Below, piece after piece: positions 18,728 through 23,844 of a DNA stretch of 23,844 nucleotides; position 1 is the stretch's first letter, and each line of letters opens with the position of its first letter. Below the pieces are notes generated by a model. It made no database searches. It saw only the letters and a program-made list of their open reading frames with translations, and was not told where the DNA came from. Position numbers and translations under genes: made by a program. The stretch is from positions 1-23,844 of the forward strand of contig DDSI01000056.1 in NCBI GenBank assembly GCA_002343335.1, given 5' to 3'. Origin of the DNA: Bacteriovoracaceae bacterium UBA2394. GTDB lineage: Bacteria > Bdellovibrionota > UBA2394.

Positions 18728-19795
18728 ATCTCCAGGCGCGTGTCGATTCACTACGGGGGCTACTTTGACGTCGCTCGATTGAAGGACGAAAAAGAAGCCC
18801 TCACCGAACAAACCTCTCAACCCGAGTTTTGGAACAATCCAGAAGAAGCAAAGAATGTGCAGTTACGCATCGAAGCGCTGCAAAAAACGATTGAACCCTT
18901 TGAATTCGTCGATTCCAGTTTGCGCGATTTGAAGGAGCTGCTTGAGATTGCTGAAGATGGTGAGACAAGCTTGCGATCAGAGGCCTCTTCGAAGCTTCCC
19001 GATCTTGAGAAAAAACTACGACAGCTCGAACTAAAAAAAATGCTGTCTAAGGAAGAGGATCGTTTGGGCGCGATTGTGACGATCAATGCAGGCTCCGGTG
19101 GTACGGAAGCGCAAGACTGGGCGCAAATTCTTCAGCGCATGTTGCTGCGCTACGCTCATAAAAAAGGATTCGCCGTGGAACTGGTGGATGAACAAGCGGG
19201 TGAAGCAGCAGGAATTAAATCTTGTTCATTCATCGCGCGCGGCGATCACGCCTATGGTTATTTCAAATCAGAGCGCGGCGTACATCGTTTGGTGAGAATT
19301 TCCCCCTTCGATGCGAACAAGCGTCGCCATACCTCCTTTTCCGCCATCGATGTCGTCCCGGAAGTGGACGACAAGATTGAAATCGAAATTCGAACGGAAG
19401 ATTTAAAAGTAGACACCTTTCGAGCCGGCGGGGCTGGGGGTCAGCATGTGAATAAAACGGATTCCGCAGTTCGCATCACGCACATCCCAAGCGGCGTAAT
19501 TGTGGCCTGCCAAACTCAGCGCTCCCAACATCAAAATCGCGCCACAGCCATGACCATGCTGAGGTCCAAACTCTATGAAATAGAGATGGAGAAAAGACGA
19601 GCGGCCACCGACGCTCACCATGCCCAAAAGATGGACAATGCCTGGGGCTCTCAAATTCGATCTTATGTTTTAGCTCCCTATCGCCTGGTAAAAGACCACC
19701 GCACGGAGCATGAATCCTTTCAGCCAGACGTCGTTTTGGATGGGGATCTTGAGGACTTCGTAGAAGCATTTTTACTCAAGAGTTCCACGACTTAA
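18655..19795 (+). CDS. prfB: Peptide chain release factor 2, with programmed +1 frameshift
   Basis: RF2 ends translation at UGA and UAA. The gene is in two frames. Zero frame starts at ATG 18655 and runs 37 codons to CTT (18763-18765), followed by an in-frame TGA (18766-18768); reading then resumes at GAC 18767, skipping one base, to the stop at 19795, giving about 379 residues. The residues before the shift (QIVDLQARVDSLRGLL) align with the E. coli RF2 start. In the main frame, SPF (about 216-218, the RF2 stop-codon recognition tripeptide) and GGQ (about 261-263, peptidyl-tRNA hydrolysis) are intact. A reading that begins at the ATG-like codon 18740 would miss the true N-terminus. Starts inside the lnt end. 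Expression is self-regulated: low RF2 favours frameshifting at TGA-C. Confidence 0.95.
18754..18769 (+). promoter_or_regulatory. prfB +1 programmed frameshift site
   Basis: CGGGGGCTACTTTGAC matches the classical RF2 recoding signal: a Shine-Dalgarno-like G-run (GGGGG, 18755-18759) three bases before the slippery CTT, then TGA followed by C, a poorly terminating context. The spacing is identical to that in E. coli prfB. Confidence 0.95.
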
Positions 19796-19841
19796 AGCCT
19801 ATTAAAAAACTGACATTATTCTTACTCGGGGCGTGCATTTT

Positions 19842-19850
19842 TGTGATAAT
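19842..19850 (+). promoter_or_regulatory. Candidate extended -10 element
   Basis: TGTGATAAT fits the TGn-TATAAT extended -10 pattern with one mismatch in the hexamer. No good -35 lies at the right distance, which extended -10 promoters do not need. Transcription would begin around 19857, two bases before the start codon. Confidence 0.35.
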
Positions 19851-19858
19851 AGCCGCTC

Positions 19859-20290
19859 ATGATCCCAACGCTCTCCATTTTATCTCTCGGACTCCTTGGC
19901 AATCCTGCTTCTCAAACGAAGGCTCCAGCCAAGGCCTGCACCTTTGAAGCCGGCTTTCATAAAGGAGTGAAGGATAACGAAATCGGATCGGTGGGCGCCA
20001 ATCCCGATCAATTCTGTAGTCAGGGAACCGAAAAGGAAGTCCAAGAATTCCGCTCGGGCTACGACCAGGGACAGGAAAATGGAAGAAATTGGCGCGAGCT
20101 TAAGATTGAGAAAACGCCCGCCACTTCTGCCGAAATTATTCCTTTGCTCTCGGACGCCCGCAAGAAAGCTCAAGACGCTCAAGTCATTCAGGAGCTGGAA
20201 AACAAGAATAAGCGCATGAAAGAAGAAGTTTCCCGCATTCGCGAGCGCTTGGACAAACAAGAGAAACAATACCAAAAGCAACAGCGCTAG
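19859..20290 (+). CDS. Small exported protein with C-terminal coiled coil, unknown function
   Basis: 143 residues. A short hydrophobic N-terminus (IPTLSILSLGLLGNPASQTKA) looks like a signal peptide. The middle has two Cys (about 27 and 53) and two similar segments, FEAGFHKGVKDN and FRSGYDQGQENG, which recall the paired 'aGY..G...G' units of DUF2799-type proteins; this likeness is weak. The last 55 residues are a charged helix with heptad-like spacing (VIQELENKNKRMKEEVSRIRERL), probably a coiled coil. An extended -10-like TGTGATAAT (19842-19850) ends only 8 bases before the ATG, and there is no ribosome binding site, so the mRNA may be leaderless or nearly so. Follows prfB after 63 bp and precedes a 308-base gap. 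Confidence 0.65.
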   Translation: MIPTLSILSLGLLGNPASQTKAPAKACTFEAGFHKGVKDNEIGSVGANPDQFCSQGTEKEVQEFRSGYDQGQENGRNWRELKIEKTPATSAEIIPLLSDARKKAQDAQVIQELENKNKRMKEEVSRIRERLDKQEKQYQKQQR

Positions 20291-20598
20291 TTCGCGGCTC
20301 TCCCCACTGACAAAATCCATCCGGAAGTGACAACGCCCTTCGTTGAGACATTCCCTCACTCACGCTAAATCTTATTCAAGTTTAGATGACGCGGGATTGG
20401 GACCGAGATCGCACAGCTGCTGGCATATTTGCCGGGGAGGACAGCTGAGGCGAAGCTCGTAATGTCATTTCTACATCACTATTTTCTTAGTGTTCAAAAG
20501 TGTGCGCCCTTTAAACATGTAAACAGAAATTTCGGCACATCTCTTGCTTCCATTTCAGAACTGAGCGACGAATCTCTGGAGTTGCAAGAGAGGTTCTC
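20291..20598. other. 308-base gap with hairpin and possible short ORF
   Basis: Holds no clear full gene. Two things are seen: a compound hairpin at 20414-20447 and an open frame at 20390-20602 that overlaps the start of the next gene (both listed separately). AGAGAGG (20587-20593) is the ribosome binding site of the downstream hydrolase gene. No rho-independent terminator was found after the gene ending at 20290. Confidence 0.5.
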
Positions 20599-20602
20599 AT
20601 GA
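20390..20602 (+). other. Possible small or remnant ORF coupled to the hydrolase gene
   Basis: A frame without stops runs 70 codons from just after a TGA (20387-20389) to TGA 20600-20602, which overlaps the start of the next gene as ATGA. The only ATG in it (20462) would give 46 residues. Upstream of that ATG the frame reads IAQLLAYLPGRTAEAKLVMSF, in which LPGRTAEAK resembles the third helix of Myb/SANT-like DNA-binding domains. A second frame from ATG 20386 (MTRDWDRDRTAAGIF) could be the beginning of the same domain if a frameshift occurred. It may be a broken regulator gene, or chance. Confidence 0.3.
20414..20447 (+). promoter_or_regulatory. Compound hairpin with a purine-rich bulge
   Basis: CAGCTG (20414-20419) pairs with CAGCTG (20442-20447); directly above it CTGGCA (20420-20425) pairs with TGCCGG (20430-20435) around a TATT loop. 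The 3' side has a 6-nt bulge, GGAGGA (20436-20441), which is Shine-Dalgarno-like. CGAG/CTCG (20404-20407/20456-20459) could close the structure. No known riboswitch class recognised. Confidence 0.35.
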
Positions 20603-21717
20603 AAAAATATTTCATATCTGCATTTCTGATTGGCGTTGCAATCTTCTCCTCCACTCTTTCAGGAATTCATGCATGCAGAACTGCGGTGGGATGGCTAGGC
20701 TTGATGAGTTCGGGTTTAGGCGGACAATACCAATTTATTTCTCCCGTGACGGACGGAATTATCTACTTCAATCCAGTCGGCATGCAAAAGAAGGCTATTC
20801 AACCCAACACGCAGACTGATTCTAAACCCTTTCAATGGACGAATACTCGAGCTTCGATTGTCATATCACCTGTCTCGCCGCACATTCCCGCGTTCGGCAT
20901 GAATGATAAAGGCGTGGTGATTATGGCTCACCCCAATTTCAAGCAAGGAGAATCGCACGAACCGTCACAAGGAGCTCGGACCTATCTTCTTCAAATGCAA
21001 CTTGCAGAATACATCTTGGATAAGGCCAGCTCACTCGATGAAATCCCAGGGTTGATTTCAAACCACGCCTTTCCTGCCGAAACCATTCCTGTTCAGTTTT
21101 TGGCATGCAAAGCAAAGAGCTGTTTAGCCATCGAATTTTCGAGAGAAGGATTAAAGACAACCTTGTCGACCATGAAGAAGGAGAATCACTTCGCCCGCAT
21201 GAATGTTGATTCCTTTCACACTCCATGGAGATCAGATGACAATCCTAATGCTCAATCTGGTTTCGGCAAAATAATCTCTAACGATGGGAACAATCGTCCT
21301 CGCCCAGTGAACGACCTTTTTTTCTACGCACAAAATGGGGTTGAACACCGCATATCATGGACCGTGGAAATGGAAACCTCCGAGGTAGGAACTGCCTTTC
21401 TTAAAATCTACACGTCATCCGGGACTTCTATGATGGAACCAAACAGGCCCTATGCGACTTTTGGATCATTTAATTTTCCGAGCTGGGGGCAACCAAAAAT
21501 GACTTCAATTCATGACCTGGAGAAAGTCCTTAGGAAGGAAAAGCATCCCGTCCTCACCGATCTCATGAAGCCTTTCTCGCCCAAAAAGGCGCGCGATATT
21601 CGAGATGCGGGAATTCGTCAGTGGAATAAGGGAGTAAATAGTGAGAACGCAGATTTTTACTGGCCGGATCTGGAAGCCTTCCCGTCGAGCATTAACAGAG
21701 GCCAACTTATCCCCTGA
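20599..21717 (+). CDS. Secreted choloylglycine hydrolase / linear amide C-N hydrolase family protein
   Basis: 372 residues. The signal peptide (1-25, KKYFISAFLIGVAIFSS, ending IHA) is followed directly by Cys26. Cleavage there would expose the N-terminal Cys used as nucleophile in this Ntn-hydrolase family (bile salt hydrolases, penicillin V acylases, AHL acylases). Family segments: FQWTNTRASIVIS (about 78-90), FGMNDKGVVIMAH (about 99-111, Asn102), CLAIEFSREGLKTTL (about 175-189), and MNVDSF (Asn202). The usual G-R-N-M-D-W segment that supplies the Arg and Asp next to the Cys is missing, its place taken by YQFISPVTDG. Substrate unknown; activity is uncertain. A lipobox is unlikely because His precedes Ala at -2. 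AGAGAGG supports the ATG. Ends one base before the stop of the convergent gene. Confidence 0.75.
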   Translation: MKKYFISAFLIGVAIFSSTLSGIHACRTAVGWLGLMSSGLGGQYQFISPVTDGIIYFNPVGMQKKAIQPNTQTDSKPFQWTNTRASIVISPVSPHIPAFGMNDKGVVIMAHPNFKQGESHEPSQGARTYLLQMQLAEYILDKASSLDEIPGLISNHAFPAETIPVQFLACKAKSCLAIEFSREGLKTTLSTMKKENHFARMNVDSFHTPWRSDDNPNAQSGFGKIISNDGNNRPRPVNDLFFYAQNGVEHRISWTVEMETSEVGTAFLKIYTSSGTSMMEPNRPYATFGSFNFPSWGQPKMTSIHDLEKVLRKEKHPVLTDLMKPFSPKKARDIRDAGIRQWNKGVNSENADFYWPDLEAFPSSINRGQLIP

Positions 21718-21718
21718 T

Positions 21719-22348
21719 TCAATTTTGAATTTCAGCTCGCGGATAATAAGAGGTACGATCTCCAAAGACATTCACATGGTGGATGATCGTGCAACCGTCT
21801 CGATTTTCATTGGCGGTGAAGGAATAAACGGGCGTGGTCTGCAGCACCATACTGACGGTGTGATCGAGATACTTAAATTCCAAAATATTTCCAGGTTTTC
21901 GAATCAGACGCTCCAACCATCGCACCTTGGAGGGTACGACTCCATCGAGTGCCGTAAAGGTATAGCGAATGGAATCGTAACCCGTCGTTTGAAAGCTCAC
22001 CCCCACTGAAAAGTAGCGAAAAGACTCTGGTCCTAGGGGCAACTCCAACTGATTCATCTCATTTAAGATCGTCTTTGGTTGCTCGACATATTCCTCGCGA
22101 ATTGCCTTCTCACCGACGCACGTTCCATCCACTTCGGTTTGAGTAACGATTTGAAGATCCGAGTAATAATATTTAAGCGGTGCCTCTGCAGAGTGTCCCG
22201 CGAACTGTGACTCCTGATCGCCTCTTAAATCTTCTGTGCTAATTCCCCCTCGCAGCACTTCACCGGATTGTGTCTTTCTCTTAGACGAACAGCCTGGGGT
22301 CACTGCTGCCATTAAAGAAAAAATGAAGAGGATGGGAAGAATTCTCAT
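21719..22348 (-). CDS. Predicted lipoprotein, unknown function
   Basis: 209 residues, not recognised. The signal sequence RILPILFIFSLMAAVTPGC ends in Cys20 followed by Ser-Ser, a lipoprotein signal with a slightly unusual box (Thr-Pro-Gly-Cys). The mature part looks beta-rich, with alternating aromatic residues (YYYSDLQIV, FRYFSVGVSFQTTGYDSIRYTF, VYSFTANENRDGCTI); two more Cys may form a disulphide. It is 12 bp after the HAD phosphatase gene, likely in the same transcript. Its 3' end is one base away from the stop of the convergent hydrolase gene, so there is no separate terminator. Confidence 0.75.
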   Translation of the reverse strand: MRILPILFIFSLMAAVTPGCSSKRKTQSGEVLRGGISTEDLRGDQESQFAGHSAEAPLKYYYSDLQIVTQTEVDGTCVGEKAIREEYVEQPKTILNEMNQLELPLGPESFRYFSVGVSFQTTGYDSIRYTFTALDGVVPSKVRWLERLIRKPGNILEFKYLDHTVSMVLQTTPVYSFTANENRDGCTIIHHVNVFGDRTSYYPRAEIQN

Positions 22349-22360
22349 TCCGATTTCATC

Positions 22361-23161
22361 TCAATTGTTGCGAAGAACTTCAAGGAGAGCTTTCACCGAA
22401 GGCAAAATCCAACGAGGTCGTAATTTAGCTGATCGCATTCGCTTATCCAGCCCCCCTCTCTTTGTCTCTCCCGTGAGCACTAGCAGTGAATCAATCCCCG
22501 CATTTCGCGCCATTTGAATATCCGTCTGAAGTCTGTCGCCAATGAGCAGGAACTCATTCTTGGAAATTTTCCGATTGAGTCGACGAAACACCTCCTCGAT
22601 CATGGACCGATGGGGCTTACCAAGCGTGATGAGTGGCATCTTTCCCGTGGTGAATTCCAACAATTTCGCCATCGCTCCGCAATCGGGTTCGGGCCCCTTC
22701 TCCGTCGGGCAAAAATAGTCGGGATGCGTAACCACGAAGGGAACTCCCTGATCGATCCAGCGCGCGGCAGAAAGTAATTTTTCGTAAGTGATTGTTTTAT
22801 CAAATCCCACCACGACAGCCTGAGGGCGGTCCGATTTTCGATGACGAATTCCCGAGCGCTTGAGCATGGACTCCATGCTCGGCGTGCCGAGCAGAAAAAT
22901 ATTTTTCCATCGCTTTTTATGTAGAAACGAAATCAAAGTATGCGTGGACATCACGATTTCAGAAGGCCGGGCGCCGAATTTCATTCCTTTTAACTTGTGG
23001 ACATAGTCGTTGAGAGAGCGAGAGGAATTGTTGGTGAAGAAAAATACGCCGTGCCCCTGCTTTCTTAGCCAATGCACGAGCTCCACCGCTCCAGGGAGTA
23101 CGCGGCCTCCCAAATAGAGGGTTCCATCAAGGTCGAAGAGGAATATTTTTTTGTGGCGCAT
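22361..23161 (-). CDS. HAD-superfamily phosphatase, subclass IIA (NagD/PNPase-like)
   Basis: 266 residues, normal for cytosolic HAD-IIA sugar or nucleotide phosphatases. All four motifs are present: I, FLFDLDGTLY (Asp10 nucleophile, Asp12); II, FFTNNSS (Thr43); III, LGKPHRSM (Lys182); IV, GDRLQTDI (Asp209 and Asp214). The cap signature PDYFCPTEKGPEPDCGAM (about 147-164) is typical of subclass IIA, as is the 'W L R..G h ..ff.TNN' opening. The exact substrate cannot be told from sequence; NagD (UMP/GMP), p-nitrophenyl phosphatase and phosphoglycolate phosphatase are all in this group. Divergent from zapA; first gene of a two-gene minus-strand unit with the lipoprotein. Confidence 0.88.
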   Translation of the reverse strand: MRHKKIFLFDLDGTLYLGGRVLPGAVELVHWLRKQGHGVFFFTNNSSRSLNDYVHKLKGMKFGARPSEIVMSTHTLISFLHKKRWKNIFLLGTPSMESMLKRSGIRHRKSDRPQAVVVGFDKTITYEKLLSAARWIDQGVPFVVTHPDYFCPTEKGPEPDCGAMAKLLEFTTGKMPLITLGKPHRSMIEEVFRRLNRKISKNEFLLIGDRLQTDIQMARNAGIDSLLVLTGETKRGGLDKRMRSAKLRPRWILPSVKALLEVLRNN

Positions 23162-23216
23162 GTGACTCTACGGTGACGAATTAAATCTCACCTCGTCAAG
23201 CCCCCCCACACCTGAG

Positions 23217-23236
23217 TATATTATCAAAGAGGGGAG
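23217..23236 (+). promoter_or_regulatory. Candidate -10 element and ribosome binding site of zapA
   Basis: TATATT (23217-23222) is a 5/6 match to the -10 consensus; no convincing -35 is found. AGAGGGGAG (23228-23236) is a strong Shine-Dalgarno site six bases before TTG 23243 and decides for that non-ATG start. If the -10 is right the leader is very short. Confidence 0.45.
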
Positions 23237-23242
23237 CTACAT

Positions 23243-23551
23243 TTGGGACGAAGTCATAAGAGCGCACCGAAGAAACTATCCAATGCGGAGTCTAAAATAT
23301 GTCCCGTAGAAATTGCGGGACATCACTTCCGATTGCGAACTTCAGATGCTGAGCGTCTTGAAAAGGCAGTGACTTGGCTGAACTATCGAATCAAGTTACA
23401 CTTGAAAAATCATCCGCTGCTCCGACCGACGGAAGTTTACCTTTTGCTTCTGGTCGATCTCGCTTTCGAGCGCGAAGATTTCCAAGCCTCCGGAAAAGAG
23501 CTTCTCAAGCAAACTGAGCAACTGATACAATGGATCGATCATCAGTTATGA
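23243..23551 (+). CDS. zapA: Cell division protein ZapA
   Basis: 102 residues, normal for ZapA, which binds FtsZ and promotes protofilament bundling at the division ring. Layout: basic N-terminus (about 1-15), the beta-hairpin start (CPVEIAGHHFRLRTSDAE), then the central helix and the long C-terminal helix (EREDFQASGKELLKQTEQLIQWI) that forms the tetramer coiled coil. It begins with TTG, justified by the strong AGGGGAG six bases before. The order zapA-6S RNA-fau, seen here in full, is widely conserved in proteobacteria and supports an otherwise short and variable protein. Confidence 0.88.
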   Translation: MGRSHKSAPKKLSNAESKICPVEIAGHHFRLRTSDAERLEKAVTWLNYRIKLHLKNHPLLRPTEVYLLLLVDLAFEREDFQASGKELLKQTEQLIQWIDHQL

Positions 23552-23554
23552 AAT

Positions 23555-23746
23555 AGGACTGCTCCTAGGGTATTTGTGACGTGAAGTGAGGTTTATTGAA
23601 CCGATACCTTATTATCGGGACCCGTCCCTGAATATGGTGTGCCTCCTCTCCGGAGAAGGCCTAAAATAATTCATACAGGTCCCACCTAGCTTTGCTGGGT
23701 TCATATAACAACTTCTGACGGTACATTTGGGAGCAGTCTTTTTTTT
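23555..23746 (+). ncRNA. ssrS: 6S RNA
   Basis: 6S RNA binds the sigma-70 RNA polymerase holoenzyme as a mimic of an open promoter. A 9-bp closing stem joins GACTGCTCC (23557-23565) and GGAGCAGTC (23730-23738). Inside, GGGACC (23617-23622) pairs with GGTCCC (23678-23683), with an apical GC-rich hairpin at CCTCTCCGGAGAAGG (about 23644-23658). The unpaired centre contains GAGGTTTATTGAACC on the 5' side and, on the 3' side, the small hairpin CCTAGC-TTT-GCTGGG (23685-23699) typical of the bubble. Alternative pairing CCGATA/TATCGG (23601-23606/23613-23618) is also possible. Length about 185-190 nt and eight T residues (23739-23746) at the end are as expected. Located between zapA and fau as in E. 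coli. Exact ends are estimates. Confidence 0.9.
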
Positions 23747-23844
23747 GAAACCAACTCACCGACCAACCCTGCTCGATTCTCGAAAAAAACTTTCGGCCGA
23801 GGAAGTGTCGCGCGCTTCGTCCTGTGTCGTGGAGAATCTGCAAA
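23745..23844 (+). CDS. fau: 5-formyltetrahydrofolate cyclo-ligase, N-terminal fragment
   Basis: Converts 5-formyl-THF to 5,10-methenyl-THF with ATP. Only the first 33 codons are inside the window. DSRKKLSAEEVSRASSCVVENLQ matches the family start (R..R..ls.eev...S..i...l), where the Arg/Lys residues help bind ATP. The assigned TTG 23745 lies at the end of the T-run of 6S RNA, and GGGAG (23729-23733), inside the 6S closing stem, is the only ribosome binding site at a useful distance. An in-frame TTG at 23727 would lie within that stem. The context zapA-ssrS-fau makes the call much stronger than the fragment alone. Confidence 0.8.
   Translation, partial: MKPTHRPTLLDSRKKLSAEEVSRASSCVVENLQ

Noticed and set aside
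18740..19795. prfB as a simple ORF beginning at 18740 (read MSIHYGG...)
   Set aside because: The first nine codons do not resemble RF2; the frameshift site at 18754-18769 and the upstream 37 codons do.
19880..20359. 159-residue minus-strand ORF
   Set aside because: Antisense to the small exported protein; its Leu/Phe-rich content is the complement of the Lys/Glu coiled coil.
20291..20598. Riboswitch or known structured RNA (SRP RNA, tmRNA, GEMM) in the gap before the hydrolase
   Set aside because: The conserved core sequences of those classes are not present.
23661..23843. 60-residue minus-strand ORF
   Set aside because: It is antisense to 6S RNA and to the fau start, with no ribosome binding site or homology that I recognise.

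Overview
The window is mostly housekeeping DNA from a Gram-negative bacterium. Evidence for an outer membrane: a TolC-type efflux protein, apolipoprotein N-acyltransferase, a lipoprotein and several exported proteins. The mixture of an RF2 gene with the classical +1 frameshift, a zapA-6S RNA-fau cluster, a DUF4388/PATAN-like protein and a 7TMR-HD phosphohydrolase next to ybeY would fit Bdellovibrionota or another former 'deltaproteobacterial' lineage. That placement is inference from gene content, not a measured phylogeny. I saw no tRNA, rRNA, insertion sequence, prophage gene or CRISPR array.

Layout. 1-830: 3' end of an M16-family peptidase with an intrinsic terminator. 831-1149: non-coding stretch with several hairpins and a striking pair of 15-bp inverted palindromes ahead of a TolC-like gene (1150-2550). 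2551-5662: guaB-guaA operon on the minus strand, convergent with tolC; a 12-bp inverted repeat lies between the stop codons. 5755-7490: a proline/alanine-rich membrane protein translationally coupled to holA, whose 3' end overlaps rpsT (minus strand). 7774-9405: murJ, which overlaps by 23 bp the end of a large unrecognised exported protein on the minus strand (9383-11455).

11479-19795: one long plus-strand gene train: TPR-like membrane protein, PATAN-like protein with a pseudopilin-like tail, PgpH-type cyclic-dinucleotide phosphodiesterase, ybeY, lnt, prfB. Most junctions are overlapping or short, so they are probably co-transcribed. prfB must be read from 18655 through an in-frame TGA at 18766 by +1 frameshifting.

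19859-23161: small exported coiled-coil protein, a 308-base gap with a hairpin and a possible short ORF, a secreted choloylglycine-hydrolase-like protein, a lipoprotein and a HAD-IIA phosphatase. 23243-23844: zapA, 6S RNA (ssrS) and the start of fau, the arrangement known from many proteobacteria.

No wholly new system is proven here. The places most worth checking are the membrane/PATAN/PgpH module, the hydrolase that keeps its N-terminal Cys but lacks the usual Arg/Asp motif, the MurJ with Leu in place of a conserved TM8 Arg, the palindrome pair before tolC, and the fau start built into the end of the 6S RNA.
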